64,000 nucleotides of DNA from Scytonema millei VB511283 (GTDB taxonomy: Bacteria > Cyanobacteriota > Cyanobacteriia > Cyanobacteriales > Chroococcidiopsidaceae): the NCBI RefSeq assembly GCF_000817735.3, contig NZ_JTJC03000002.1, positions 690,242 to 754,241 of the forward strand, written 5' to 3'. Within the stretch, counting starts at the first letter, position 1; the number at the start of each line of letters is the position of its first letter. Shown here one piece after another: positions 9,330 to 18,134 of the stretch. A program made the translations under genes and the position numbers. The notes under the pieces are model-generated. The model was not told where the DNA came from. It was given only the letters and a program-made list of their open reading frames with translations, and searched no databases.

Positions 9330-9345
9330 TACCGATCGTTCAGTA
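9330..9345. promoter_or_regulatory. Putative TetR operator 3
   Basis: TACCGATCGTTCAGTA, two mismatches from the perfect palindrome at 8555. Its centre is 27 bp from that of operator 2, and it lies 37 bases before the TetR ATG, which suggests autoregulation. Confidence 0.7.
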
Positions 9346-9382
9346 CAATGTCAAGTAGAACCAGAAATTTTAATTTTTGTTG

Positions 9383-9931
9383 ATGTCCAAAGCAGCAGCG
9401 ATCGCCCAAATCTTAAAAGTCTTTCGGCAGTATGGTTATGAAGGAACAACCCTATCGCGCCTGTCAAAAGCGACAGGTTTGGGTAAAGCCAGTCTTTACC
9501 ACTACTTTCCCAACGGTAAGGAAGAGATGGCACAAGCCGTACTCGATTATATTGATGAATGGATGAAAACTAATATTTTCGTTCCCTTAAAAGGTGCTGG
9601 TACGCCGCGCGATCGCTTAGAGAAAATGAGCGAGAATGTAGATCGGTTGTACTGCGGTGGCGAACAAACGTGTATATTAGCCGTGCTGTCTTTAGGAGAA
9701 GCAAAAGATTTATTTAACATTCAAATTCAACAAGCACTTAAGAGCTGGATCGATACCTTAGCCGAAGTATTAGTAGAAGCAGGTATTGACTCAACACTTG
9801 CCCGTCATAAAGCAGAAGACGCTATTATTCAAATTCAAGGCTCTCTCGTCTTAGCTAGAAGCATGGACGACACTGCACCCTTTCAAAGAGTACTGAAGCA
9901 TTTACCAGAAATGCTAATGGATAATCGGTAA
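9383..9931 (+). CDS. TetR family transcriptional regulator
   Basis: 182-residue regulator. ATG 9383 is preferred; two TTG codons just before it extend the frame without support. The N-terminal helix-turn-helix reads FRQYGYEGTTLSRLSKATGLGKASLYHYF at about residues 15-43, the TetR signature. The C-terminal ligand-binding half (LCGGEQTCILAVLSL-like region) carries Cys and fits the YcdC/LmrA-like subgroup often found with small oxidoreductase or hydrolase genes. It is divergent from the DJ-1 gene, with two operator-like palindromes between the two starts and a third before the hydrolase. It therefore probably represses the minus-strand run and itself. The inducer is unknown. Confidence 0.92.
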   Translation: MSKAAAIAQILKVFRQYGYEGTTLSRLSKATGLGKASLYHYFPNGKEEMAQAVLDYIDEWMKTNIFVPLKGAGTPRDRLEKMSENVDRLYCGGEQTCILAVLSLGEAKDLFNIQIQQALKSWIDTLAEVLVEAGIDSTLARHKAEDAIIQIQGSLVLARSMDDTAPFQRVLKHLPEMLMDNR

Positions 9932-9944
9932 TTAATAGTTGCCC

Positions 9945-10670
9945 TCAGCTCTCTTTCCCCGGCTCCCTGCTTAAAGACATAAAAGCAACTTGAGCCGCAG
10001 CTTGTTCGGCTGCTTTGATGGAACGTCCCGTACCTTCACCTAAGCATTTACCTTGAAGCCAGACTTCGGCTGAAAATCGTGTCGTGGCGCTATGGGGTTG
10101 GGGTGACTCTTGGACGCGATATTCTGGTAAGACCTTAAAATGAGCCTGAGTCCATTCTTGTAGTGCGGCTTTATAGTTTAGCCTAGCTGGATCGGAGCGA
10201 ATTTCTGCTGCTAGTTGCTTGAAGTGCGGATCGAGCCAAGGACGCACGAGTTCTTGGGTGTGGGTGCTGAGATAAAGAGCGCCGAGAACGGCTTCAAAAG
10301 CATCTGCTAGGCGCGATTCTCGTCCGGCCTTATCGGTAGAGGCACTATTAGACACAAGAAGATAGAGTTCTAAACCGTATTCTGCTGCTAGTTGTGCCAA
10401 AATGCGATCGCTGACCAAAACTGACCGAATTGCGGCAAATTCTCCTACCGGACATTCAGGGTAAGTTTCCCATAAGACTTCAGCTGCTACGAGTCTTACA
10501 ACGGCATCTCCGACAAATTCTAATTGTTCGTAGTTTGCTGTAGCTGAGACAGTAGGATGGGTCAATGCTAAATCTAGCAATTGCCAATTAATTTGAGTTG
10601 AGGTCGGGATTCCCAGTTTATTGACTAAGCTTTGTAGCTGCTTTTGCCGACGCGGATAGAATAAGGTCAT
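9945..10670 (-). CDS. rnc: Ribonuclease III
   Basis: Double-strand-specific endoribonuclease for rRNA and mRNA processing, 241 residues. The N-terminal RNase III domain carries the signature NYEQLEFVGDAVVRLVAAEVL near residue 45-65 and the second metal-binding region RLADAFEAVLGALYLS. The C-terminal dsRNA-binding domain starts near residue 155 (LNYKAALQEWTQAHFKVLPEYRV) and ends KAAEQAAAQVAFMSL. Catalytic Glu and Asp in both motifs are present. The last residues, REPGKES, come from a GGGAGC-like repeat. The gene is convergent with the TetR gene and 13 bases from it. Confidence 0.95.
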   Translation of the reverse strand: MTLFYPRRQKQLQSLVNKLGIPTSTQINWQLLDLALTHPTVSATANYEQLEFVGDAVVRLVAAEVLWETYPECPVGEFAAIRSVLVSDRILAQLAAEYGLELYLLVSNSASTDKAGRESRLADAFEAVLGALYLSTHTQELVRPWLDPHFKQLAAEIRSDPARLNYKAALQEWTQAHFKVLPEYRVQESPQPHSATTRFSAEVWLQGKCLGEGTGRSIKAAEQAAAQVAFMSLSREPGKES

Positions 10671-10898
10671 TGGTCATTGGTCATTGGTCAATAATAAATA
10701 ATAGACGATCGCTCGCCTGCTATATCTTCTATCTTGTCGCGATCGCGCTCAGGGAGACATGTGAGAAAGTCATCCTTAAGACAGAGAGAAAATTTAACTA
10801 CTGTGGTCTAATTACTACGGTCAGCGTCCCCATAGCCAGATACAACTATCAGTTTTGACTTTTGACTTTTAACTTTTGACTTTTGAGGAGCGATTGCT

Positions 10899-11765
10899 AT
10901 GTCCGTACTAGAAGGTACTTGGCAACACGAATACATTATCAGTAACGGGCTGAGGCTGCACTACGTCACCCAAGGTGAAGGTCCGTTGATGCTGATGTTA
11001 CACGGCTTTCCTGAGTTTTGGTACTCTTGGCGACATCAAATCCCTGAGTTTGCCAAGGATTACAAAGTCGTAGCATTAGACTTGCGGGGATATAACGACA
11101 GCGACAAACCAAAAGCGCAATCAGCTTATGTCATGGCTGAGTTTATCAAAGATATTGAGGGTGTCATTAAGGGACTGGGATATGACAAGTGTATTTTAGT
11201 CGGACACGACTGGGGAGGAGCGATCGCGTGGAGTTTTGCTTACGCTCACCCTGAAATGGTAGAACGCCTCATCGTATTAAATATCCCGCATCCAGCCAAA
11301 TTTGCTGAGGGTTTTCGCACGCCTCAACAATTGCTGAAGAGTTCTTATATGTTCCTATTCCAGCTTCCTGTCTTACCAGAAATGCTGATCCAAGCAGGAG
11401 ACTACCAAGCACTTGAAAATGGCTTTAAAGGTATGGCTGTGAATAAGAGCGCTTTTACTCCCGCAGATATTGAGGCTTACAAAGATGCAGCAGCTAAGCG
11501 TGGAGCGTTAACAGCAGCCCTCAATTATTATCGCAATATGTTGCAACAAGGCATGACTAACCCAAATTGGGGTGTACTCAACGTACCAACATTAATGATT
11601 TGGGGTGAAAAGGATACAGCCTTGGGTAGGGAATTGAGTTATGGTACTGCTACTTACGTAAATCCATTCCAAGTTAGATACATTCCAGATGCTAGTCATT
11701 GGGTACAACAGGAAAAACCCGAATTAGTCAATGAGTATATGCGGGAGTTTCTGAGTAATTCTTAA
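10899..11765 (+). CDS. Alpha/beta hydrolase, epoxide hydrolase-like
   Basis: 288 residues. Oxyanion motif LMLHGFPEFWYSWRHQIPEFA at about residues 32-52, nucleophile elbow VGHDWGGAIAW with Asp near residue 105, acid loop LMIWGEKDTALG and catalytic His in ASHWVQQEKPELV. HGFPE plus GHDWGG is typical of soluble epoxide hydrolases and the related fluoroacetate/haloalkane enzymes; I favour epoxide hydrolase. ATG 10899 is preceded by GAGGAG at a good distance. Sequence is intact, unlike the related pseudogene at 7674-8542. It stands alone between repeat-filled gaps. Confidence 0.88.
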   Translation: MSVLEGTWQHEYIISNGLRLHYVTQGEGPLMLMLHGFPEFWYSWRHQIPEFAKDYKVVALDLRGYNDSDKPKAQSAYVMAEFIKDIEGVIKGLGYDKCILVGHDWGGAIAWSFAYAHPEMVERLIVLNIPHPAKFAEGFRTPQQLLKSSYMFLFQLPVLPEMLIQAGDYQALENGFKGMAVNKSAFTPADIEAYKDAAAKRGALTAALNYYRNMLQQGMTNPNWGVLNVPTLMIWGEKDTALGRELSYGTATYVNPFQVRYIPDASHWVQQEKPELVNEYMREFLSNS

Positions 11766-11898
11766 TAGTTGACAGTTGACAGTTGACGGTTAACAGTTAA
11801 ATTAGCCGTCAACCGACAACCATTTGACATTTCAGTAATAAAAATTCATACTGAGGTAAAAATACCTAAACAATTTCGCTCGAAAGCAGGAGTCAGTC

Positions 11899-12504
11899 AT
11901 GAAAGATGGCTATTACGCTTTTGTACTGCGACGACTGGCTACAGTTCTGGCTGTAGTGATGCTTACTTTAAGTTCGATCGCTGCACTGACAGGAATTTTA
12001 CTGGCATTTTACTACGAACCAACAGCAGGGGGAGCCTACAATTCTCTGAGGGCGATCGCAACTCAGATCCCTAACGGTTGGTTAATCCAACGGATTCACT
12101 CTCTTGCTGGTAATGGCTTAATCGGAGTTTCCTTGGTTGAAATCGTTGTCATGTTTTTAGGTGAAAGATTTCGCTCTAGCTGGATAACTGCCTGGATTAG
12201 CGGTATTTTACTAACACTCACCGCGATCGGTTTAAGCTGGACGGCAATATTACTCGATTGGACGCAAATTGGTTACTGGCGATTCACAATTGAGTTAGGT
12301 ACGATTGAAGCGCTTCCAGCGATTGGTTCTCAGCTTCGTAATATCCTTACGGGTGGCGGCGCGGTAAATACTGTCACAGTTCAACACCTGTTTACCATCC
12401 ACAGTTACCTGCTTTCCGGTGGCGCGATCGTTTTAGCTATTATTCATTTAACGGGTTTATTGCTACAGGAAAAAGAGGTAAAGCAGCTCGAATCGGCAAA
12501 TTAG
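11899..12504 (+). CDS. Cytochrome b6-like (cyt b N-terminal domain) paralogue with altered heme ligands
   Basis: A 201-residue four-helix membrane protein resembling PetB: RRLATVLAVVMLTLSSIAALTGILLAFYYEPT matches helix A, and NGWLIQRIHSLAGNGLIGVSLVE matches helix B. True PetB (25010-25678 here) has two His 14 apart in helix B and two His 15 apart in helix D. This protein keeps His67 and the helix D pair His168/His183, but the second helix B position is Glu81. PetB's Cys for the covalent heme cn is also absent. It may bind one b heme only, or use Glu as a ligand. There is no subunit IV partner beside it. Role unknown; paralogues of this kind occur in other cyanobacteria. Confidence 0.8.
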   Translation: MKDGYYAFVLRRLATVLAVVMLTLSSIAALTGILLAFYYEPTAGGAYNSLRAIATQIPNGWLIQRIHSLAGNGLIGVSLVEIVVMFLGERFRSSWITAWISGILLTLTAIGLSWTAILLDWTQIGYWRFTIELGTIEALPAIGSQLRNILTGGGAVNTVTVQHLFTIHSYLLSGGAIVLAIIHLTGLLLQEKEVKQLESAN

Positions 12505-12516
12505 ATCCAGATCGTT

Positions 12517-12577
12517 GTAGGGGCGGGTTCACCAAAAAGCTTTACTGCCAACTGCAATTTCCCGCAAACCCGCCCTT
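12517..12577. repeat. GC-rich inverted repeat element (GGGCGGGTT...AAACCCGCCC)
   Basis: Arms GGGCGGGTT and AAACCCGCCC are separated by about 40 bases of unrelated sequence. It lies between the cytochrome b6-like gene and the convergent S-formylglutathione hydrolase gene. Copies with the same arms but other interiors occur at 23650, 46047 and 52226. Confidence 0.65.
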
Positions 12578-12598
12578 CTGGAAATAGAGCAGTATATT

Positions 12599-13444
12599 TC
12601 ATTGACACAAAGTCGCAGCGTGGTGGCGGATATGATCGCCCACAAAGGTAGCAATAAAGTAATAACTGTGGTCGTAACCTTCCTGAAAGCGCAAAGTTAA
12701 AGGTTGTTCTACCGAATGACAAGCTCGTTCAAATACCTCTGGCATCAACTGTTGACTTAAAAACTTATCTGCTGTACCTTGGTCGATTAGAATGGGAGAA
12801 GTGTATTTACTAGTGAGTATCAATTCACTTGCATCGTAATTACGCCAGGTTTCCCGCTCGCTTCCCAAATAATTTGTAAAAGCCTTTTCTCCCCAAGCAC
12901 ACTGCATTGGTGCAGCAATAGGTGCAAAAGCAGAAACAGATTTAAAGAGTTCGGGATTGCGCAAAGCACAAACTAACGCCCCATGTCCGCCCATAGAATG
13001 ACCGAAGATCCCCTGTCGTTCGACTTGGACGGGAAAATGTGAGGCAATTAACGCGGGTAATTCTTTCACGACATAACTATACATCTGATAATGCGATCGC
13101 CACGGTTCCGCTGTTGCATCGACATAAAAACCCGCACCCGTACCAAAATCCCAATCTTTATCTTCTCCCTCAATTCCTGTATTGCGGGGGCTAGTATCTG
13201 GAGCTACTAAGATTAATCCATGCTCGGCAGCATACCTTTGCGCCCCTGCTTTAGTGATAAAATTTTCTTCGGTGCAGGTTAAGCCAGAGAGAAAATAGAG
13301 GACGGGAACGGCTTTCGATCGCGTCTGGGGTGGTTGGTAAACGGCAAATCGCATCTCGATATTGCAAGTTTGGGAATGATGGCTGTAAAAACCCTGCATC
13401 CCGTCAAAGCATTTGTATTCTGAGATTAAATTAATTTCGGTCAT
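12599..13444 (-). CDS. fghA: S-formylglutathione hydrolase
   Basis: Serine hydrolase of 281 residues that releases formate from S-formylglutathione in glutathione-dependent formaldehyde detoxification. Esterase D features: FLSGLTCTEENFITKAGAQRYA near residue 50, nucleophile elbow GHSMGGHGALVCAL with Ser near residue 140, DQGTADKFL with the acid, and DHSYYFIATFVGDH with the catalytic His. I place the start at ATG 13444 (MTEINLISEYK), which has AGGAAA ahead of it; a GTG/ATG further upstream adds nine residues read from an intergenic repeat. The matching glutathione-dependent formaldehyde dehydrogenase is not in the window. Confidence 0.94.
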   Translation of the reverse strand: MTEINLISEYKCFDGMQGFYSHHSQTCNIEMRFAVYQPPQTRSKAVPVLYFLSGLTCTEENFITKAGAQRYAAEHGLILVAPDTSPRNTGIEGEDKDWDFGTGAGFYVDATAEPWRSHYQMYSYVVKELPALIASHFPVQVERQGIFGHSMGGHGALVCALRNPELFKSVSAFAPIAAPMQCAWGEKAFTNYLGSERETWRNYDASELILTSKYTSPILIDQGTADKFLSQQLMPEVFERACHSVEQPLTLRFQEGYDHSYYFIATFVGDHIRHHAATLCQ

Positions 13445-13475
13445 GAATTTTCCTGTATGGGCATTGCCCACCCTA

Positions 13476-14786
13476 CTAGCGATCGCTCGCTTCCACGAAT
13501 ATATCTCTAAGGATTTGCAGGGCGACTTGAATTTGAGCGCTGTCGATAACTAATGGCGGACAAAAACGAATTGCTGCTTTGCCACAACCTAAGAGTAACA
13601 AACCCTTTAAGAAAGCCAGATCGACAATGCGATCGCGTCGCTCTGGATCTAACTTACCATCTGCATCAAAAACATCAACTGCCACCATCAATCCTTTACC
13701 GCGTGGAGGGGAGATACAAGAAAATTGCTGTGACAGCTCCGTAAGCCCGGACATCAATAAGTTGCCCATGTTTTGAGCATTTTCAATCAAACCATCTTCC
13801 AACAACCGTAAGGTTACGTTAGCCGCCGCACAAGCCACGGGATTACCCCCAAATGTCGTAGCGTGAGAGCCGGGTTGCCAAGTCATCAGGTGCGATCGCG
13901 CTAAAATTGCGCCCAAAGGTAGACCGCTAGCAATGCCCTTTGCCAAAGTAATAATATCCGGAACTACACCCCAATGCTCGATCGCGAATAAGCGCCCAGT
14001 CCGACCCATCCCCGCTTGCACTTCATCGACAACCATCAAAATACCGTGGCGATCGCAAATCTGCCGAATTCGTTTTAAAAAACCATCTTCCGGCACAATA
14101 TAGCCACCTTCCCCTTGAATCGGTTCGACGAAAATTGCTGCAACATCTTCTGGGGGAAGAACGGTAGGAAAAAGCTTTGATTCTAAATAGTCTAACGCTG
14201 CATGAGTGCCATAGGGAATGTGAGTCACTCCTGGTAGTAGAGGACCGAAGTGCTGACGTTGCACGGCTTTAGAACCCGTCAGCGACATTGCCCCGTAAGT
14301 ACGTCCGTGGAACGCACCCAAGAAAGCAACAACCTGAGAACGTCTTGTATGGTAACGAGCAAGTTTCAGCGCCCCCTCATTAGACTCAGCTCCAGAATTG
14401 CTAAAAAAGACTTTTGCCGGAATCAGAAAAGGGGCGCGAGTCGCTAAATTTTCCGCCAACTCCACCATCGACTCGTAGTAAAAATCAGTCCCCGACATAT
14501 GTAGCAAATTGGCAGCTTGGGCTTGAACTGCTGCGACAACTTCAGGATGAGCGTGTCCAGTCGATGCTACGGCAATACCTGCGGTTAGGTCTAAAAATAC
14601 GTTACCATCGACATCTTCCACCATGCAGCCTTCACCACGGGCAACCACAAGCGGATAGCCACGGGTATAGGAAGGAGAAGTAACAGCGCGATCGCGTTCT
14701 ACCAATGCTTGAGCGCGGGGACCAGGTAAGGAAGTCACTAACTGAGGCACGCGCGGCAGAGGGCGTTTAGTTGGGATACTTAGCAT
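13476..14786 (-). CDS. Class III (acetylornithine-type) PLP aminotransferase
   Basis: 436 residues from ATG 14786 (MLSIPTKRPLPRVP). The upstream 21-codon extension reads PCPPCPPCP from GGGGGACAA repeats and is rejected. PLP signature VVDEVQAGMGRTGRLFAIEHWGVVPDIITLAKGIASGLPLGAI has the catalytic Lys. VARGEGCMVEDVDGNVFLDLTAGIAVASTGHAHP and NSGAESNEGALKLAR are typical of the 4-aminobutyrate/acetylornithine family, including archaeal broad-specificity members. Exact substrate cannot be read from sequence. An aldehyde dehydrogenase lies 1.3 kb away on the same strand, with a divergently oriented gene between; together they could degrade an omega-amino acid (GABA- or lysine-type), which is inference. 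Confidence 0.88.
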   Translation of the reverse strand: MLSIPTKRPLPRVPQLVTSLPGPRAQALVERDRAVTSPSYTRGYPLVVARGEGCMVEDVDGNVFLDLTAGIAVASTGHAHPEVVAAVQAQAANLLHMSGTDFYYESMVELAENLATRAPFLIPAKVFFSNSGAESNEGALKLARYHTRRSQVVAFLGAFHGRTYGAMSLTGSKAVQRQHFGPLLPGVTHIPYGTHAALDYLESKLFPTVLPPEDVAAIFVEPIQGEGGYIVPEDGFLKRIRQICDRHGILMVVDEVQAGMGRTGRLFAIEHWGVVPDIITLAKGIASGLPLGAILARSHLMTWQPGSHATTFGGNPVACAAANVTLRLLEDGLIENAQNMGNLLMSGLTELSQQFSCISPPRGKGLMVAVDVFDADGKLDPERRDRIVDLAFLKGLLLLGCGKAAIRFCPPLVIDSAQIQVALQILRDIFVEASDR

Positions 14787-14792
14787 AGAGAA

Positions 14793-14910
14793 AGGACAAG
14801 GGGGACAAGGGGGACAAGGGGGACAAGGGGAATAACTACCAACTACCAACTACCACTTTTCAGTGATAACTGATAACTGACAACTGATAACTGGTCACTG
14901 ATGACTGATT
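14793..14910. repeat. Tandem repeats (9-bp GGGGGACAA, then heptamers)
   Basis: Four 9-bp GGGGGACAA units are followed by CAACTAC and ACTGATA heptamers, directly upstream of the aminotransferase start. The 9-bp period keeps the frame open, which creates the artificial Cys-Pro-Pro extension. Confidence 0.8.
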
Positions 14911-15005
14911 CTGTCTCCTTTTTGACCAAAAATACACCATAAGCCCGATACCTTCACGATGATTTCTAAATTAATAATTATGAATTCTGAGTTCTCAATT
15001 CTGCC

Positions 15006-16031
15006 ATGCTTGCCCTAGTTGTTGCCGTACTGATTGTCATTTCTGGTTCTGCCCTCTGTTCTAGCGTAGAAGCTGCTTTATTTTCTGTCTCTACACTTAA
15101 AGCCAGACAGCTAGCGCAGTCAAAAAATCCTGCCGCAGTCGCACTACTAGCAATTCGCGATCGCATGAATCGCCCGATCGCCACAATCGTGATTCTCAAT
15201 AATATTTTCAATATTGTTGGTAGTATTGCGATCGCCCGTATTGCCGAGACAGTTTTAGGTAACACTTTATTGGGGGTTTTTTCTGGACTTTTGACTTTTC
15301 TGATCATCATCTTTGGTGAAATTATTCCCAAAACTTTAGGCGAACGATATTCTCAAAGATTAGCGCTCCTTGCTGCTCTACCTGTAACTGCACTGACTTT
15401 TATTTTCACTCCGTTAGTTTGGATCATGGAGAAAGTCACAGCACCTTTTACCCGCAAAGAAAAACTGCCGACTACAAATGAATCGGAAATCATGCTACTA
15501 GCAAAGATTGGCTATCAAGAGGGAATTATTGAAGATGATGAAGCCGAAATGATTCAGAGAGTGTTTATGCTAAACGACCTCACGGCTGCCGATTTAATGA
15601 CTCCTAGAACAGCTTTAACTTACTTACGAGGTGATTTGACTCTAGCTGCAAGCAGAGTAGACATAATTAATTCTCAGCACACGCGAATTATTGTTATAGA
15701 AGATTCATTAGATCGAGTTATTGGAGTTACTTTAAAAGATGAACTTCTGACCGCAATGGTAGAAGGAAAGCGCGATCGTAAAATTGCTGAATTCACCCGT
15801 AAAGTTCGATTTGTGCCAGAAACGATTCATGCCGATCGCTTGTTGAGAGCATTTCAAAAAAGCCGCAATCACCTCGTCGTCGTCGTCGATGAATATGGCA
15901 CAGTTTCCGGTGTTGTCACTCTTGAAGACGTATTAGAGATCCTTACAGGCGAAATTGTCGATGAAACAGATAGAATCATCGATTTGCAAGCAGCGGCAAG
16001 AAATAGATTAGCAAGAATGTTGAAAAGATAG
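15006..16031 (+). CDS. CNNM/HlyC-CorC family membrane protein with CBS domains
   Basis: 341 residues. The N-terminal DUF21/CNNM transmembrane domain (about residues 1-150) has SSVEAALFSVSTLKARQLA and the conserved FGEIIPKTLGERYS. It is followed by a CBS pair at about 190-320 (LMTPRTALTYLRG, then VVVDEYGTVSGVVTLEDVLEILTGEI). The family includes Mg2+/Co2+ transport proteins and so-called hemolysin-like proteins; ion transport is the likely role, specificity unknown. It lacks the usual C-terminal CorC-HlyC domain and ends soon after the CBS pair. It lies divergently between the aminotransferase and convergent aldehyde dehydrogenase genes. ATG 15006 is assumed. Confidence 0.88.
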   Translation: MLALVVAVLIVISGSALCSSVEAALFSVSTLKARQLAQSKNPAAVALLAIRDRMNRPIATIVILNNIFNIVGSIAIARIAETVLGNTLLGVFSGLLTFLIIIFGEIIPKTLGERYSQRLALLAALPVTALTFIFTPLVWIMEKVTAPFTRKEKLPTTNESEIMLLAKIGYQEGIIEDDEAEMIQRVFMLNDLTAADLMTPRTALTYLRGDLTLAASRVDIINSQHTRIIVIEDSLDRVIGVTLKDELLTAMVEGKRDRKIAEFTRKVRFVPETIHADRLLRAFQKSRNHLVVVVDEYGTVSGVVTLEDVLEILTGEIVDETDRIIDLQAAARNRLARMLKR

Positions 16032-16071
16032 GATTTTCTTTTTGACTTTTAACTTTTGACTTTTGACTTCC

Positions 16072-17568
16072 TCATTCTCGGTTATCAATTTGGGCGCGTT
16101 GCAAACTTCCAGAATAATCTACATAAACAGTCTTCCATTCTGTAAACACATCTAAAGCCGCAGTTCCTACCTCCCGATGTCCGTTCCCTGTCTGTTTCAT
16201 ACCACCAAAAGGCAAATGGACTTCTGCCCCAATTGTAGGACCGTTAATATAAGTAATTCCAGCTTCAATATCGCGCATTGCCTGGAACGCCAGATTGACA
16301 TCGCGAGTGTAAACAGAAGAAGATAAACCGTATGGGGTGTTGTTGAGAATTGCGATCGCCTCTTCAAAAGAATCGACTTCTATTAGTGCCACTACGGGAC
16401 CAAAAATTTCTTCTTTTGCTACGCGCATCTCTGGCGTGACTTTATCTAATATTGTTGGCTGAAAGAAAAAACCATGTGCGAGATTTTCTGTATTAGCTAT
16501 CTCCCCACCAGTTAATACTTTTGTCCCCTCAGCACGGGCAATTTCTAAATAATGGTTTACCCTTTGCAATTGGGCAGAATTAATCAGCGGTCCTACTTCA
16601 GTTTGCGGATCTGTACCAAGACCTAATCGTAACTGATGAACTCTTTCTAACAACAAGTTAGTAAACTCTTCCTTAATATCGCGGTGGAGGATCAGCCGAC
16701 TCGTAGCAGTACAGCGCTGTCCGCTAGTGCCAAAAGCGCCCCAAACAGCCCCATCTAGAGCCAGTTGTAAATCGGCATCTGCCATCACGATTTGAGCATT
16801 CTTACCCCCCATTTCTAAACAAGAACGCTTGTGAGTGCGTCCGCAAACAGAACCCACCTCAGCCCCCGTTTCTGAAGATCCGGTAAACGACACCAAATTT
16901 ACGTCAGGATGTTCGACTAACGCCCGTCCTGTCTCTTCTCCCAAACCATGCACGATATTAACAACGCCATTTGGTAAGCCTGCTTTGTGAAATAACTGGC
17001 TGAGATAATGAACGCAAGTTGGAGTATCTTCCGCTGGCTTGAGAATGACTGTATTACCGCAAATCAAAGCGGGAAAAGCTTTCCAGCAAGGAATAGCCAC
17101 AGGAAAATTCCAGGGAGTGATGAGGGCGCAAACTCCTACAGGTATCCGCATTGTCATCGCGAACTTATTAGGCATTTCTGAAGGGGTAGTTTGCCCAAAC
17201 ATCCTTCGTCCTTCTCCTGCCATGTAGAGGGCGCAATCAATGCCTTCTTGCACGTCTCCTCGCGCTTCTGTCAGGGGTTTACCCATTTCCCTGCTAATGA
17301 GTTGAGCGAGTTTCTCTTTGTGTTGGAGCAATAATTCTCCTGCACGATAAATTATTTCAGCACGGGCGGGAGCAGGTACGAGTCGCCAAGATTTAAAGGC
17401 TCTACGGGCAGCTACTACGGCTGCATCGACATCAGCAGCACTGGAACGGGGAAAAGTTGCTACTACGTCACGCCAGTCAGAGGGGTTACGGCTTTCTAAA
17501 GTTTCACCTGATGCGACAACCCATTGACCGTTGATGTAATTCTGGCACTCTAGCAGGGGGGCGGTCAT
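16072..17568 (-). CDS. NAD(P)+-dependent aldehyde dehydrogenase
   Basis: 498 residues covering the whole ALDH fold: [15 protein letters not shown] with the conserved Asn, cofactor-binding [14 protein letters not shown], the Glu motif [12 protein letters not shown] near residue 255, and the Cys motif GQRCTATSR near residue 289. The C-terminus reads [20 protein letters not shown]. It most resembles semialdehyde dehydrogenases for alpha-ketoglutaric or 2-aminoadipic semialdehyde; the substrate remains open. It lies near a class III aminotransferase gene, which would suit breakdown of an omega-amino acid. The frame is intact. Confidence 0.92.
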   Translation of the reverse strand: MTAPLLECQNYINGQWVVASGETLESRNPSDWRDVVATFPRSSAADVDAAVVAARRAFKSWRLVPAPARAEIIYRAGELLLQHKEKLAQLISREMGKPLTEARGDVQEGIDCALYMAGEGRRMFGQTTPSEMPNKFAMTMRIPVGVCALITPWNFPVAIPCWKAFPALICGNTVILKPAEDTPTCVHYLSQLFHKAGLPNGVVNIVHGLGEETGRALVEHPDVNLVSFTGSSETGAEVGSVCGRTHKRSCLEMGGKNAQIVMADADLQLALDGAVWGAFGTSGQRCTATSRLILHRDIKEEFTNLLLERVHQLRLGLGTDPQTEVGPLINSAQLQRVNHYLEIARAEGTKVLTGGEIANTENLAHGFFFQPTILDKVTPEMRVAKEEIFGPVVALIEVDSFEEAIAILNNTPYGLSSSVYTRDVNLAFQAMRDIEAGITYINGPTIGAEVHLPFGGMKQTGNGHREVGTAALDVFTEWKTVYVDYSGSLQRAQIDNRE

Positions 17569-18134
17569 GAGGCAGGACCTCCAACAATTTCTGTAATTCT
17601 ATGGTAGTTGGTAGTTGGTAGTTGGTAATTGGTAGTTGACGGCTAACTCGCGCTACGCAGCATAAGTTGTTTGTAAAGCGAATGAGAGCGTCGATCTCAG
17701 TAAAAATACGATTATTTTGTTGATGGTGTTTATTAAAATGACAAGTTTCTATAGTTTTGAATTAAGTGAGTGTGAATTTACACTGTGATTTTAAATACCT
17801 ATGCCATACTGATTTTAGTTCCACTAAGTTATAGATCCGAATTTCTACGTAGTTCTCTGGCAGTTAGTTAAGTTTACACAAATTGGTGTACAACACTTGT
17901 TTGCAGCAGTAAGGCTCTATATCTGATTGCGAGGCAGCTAAATTTATTTTTTTGTAACTAGGCTACTTCAGTAAAACTATGCCATAGAAGATCCCCCCAA
18001 TCCCCCTTAAAAAAAGGGGGGGGTAAGAATGGTCTAGCTTTCACTTTTCTCCCTTAAAAAAGGGAGTAGGTTAAGAATGCTCTCCAAGTAAATATTAGCA
18101 ACAAATCATAAACGTAATAGGTTGTAGTCAGACA
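17569..18134. other. 566-bp intergenic region with repeats and hairpins
   Basis: No gene recognised. Bases 17600-17640 hold GGTAGTT heptamers. The middle 17700-17980 is AT-rich without clear structure. Bases 17988-18020 form CCCCCTTAAAAAAAGGGGG, a hairpin-like repeat common in cyanobacteria, echoed at about 18049-18066 by CTCCCTTAAAAAAGGGAG. The promoter of the membrane fusion protein gene should lie at the right end. Confidence 0.6.

Noticed and set aside
14787-14849. Cys-Pro-Pro repeat N-terminus on the aminotransferase
   Set aside because: It is the translation of GGGGGACAA 9-mers; the family start is the Met at 14786.
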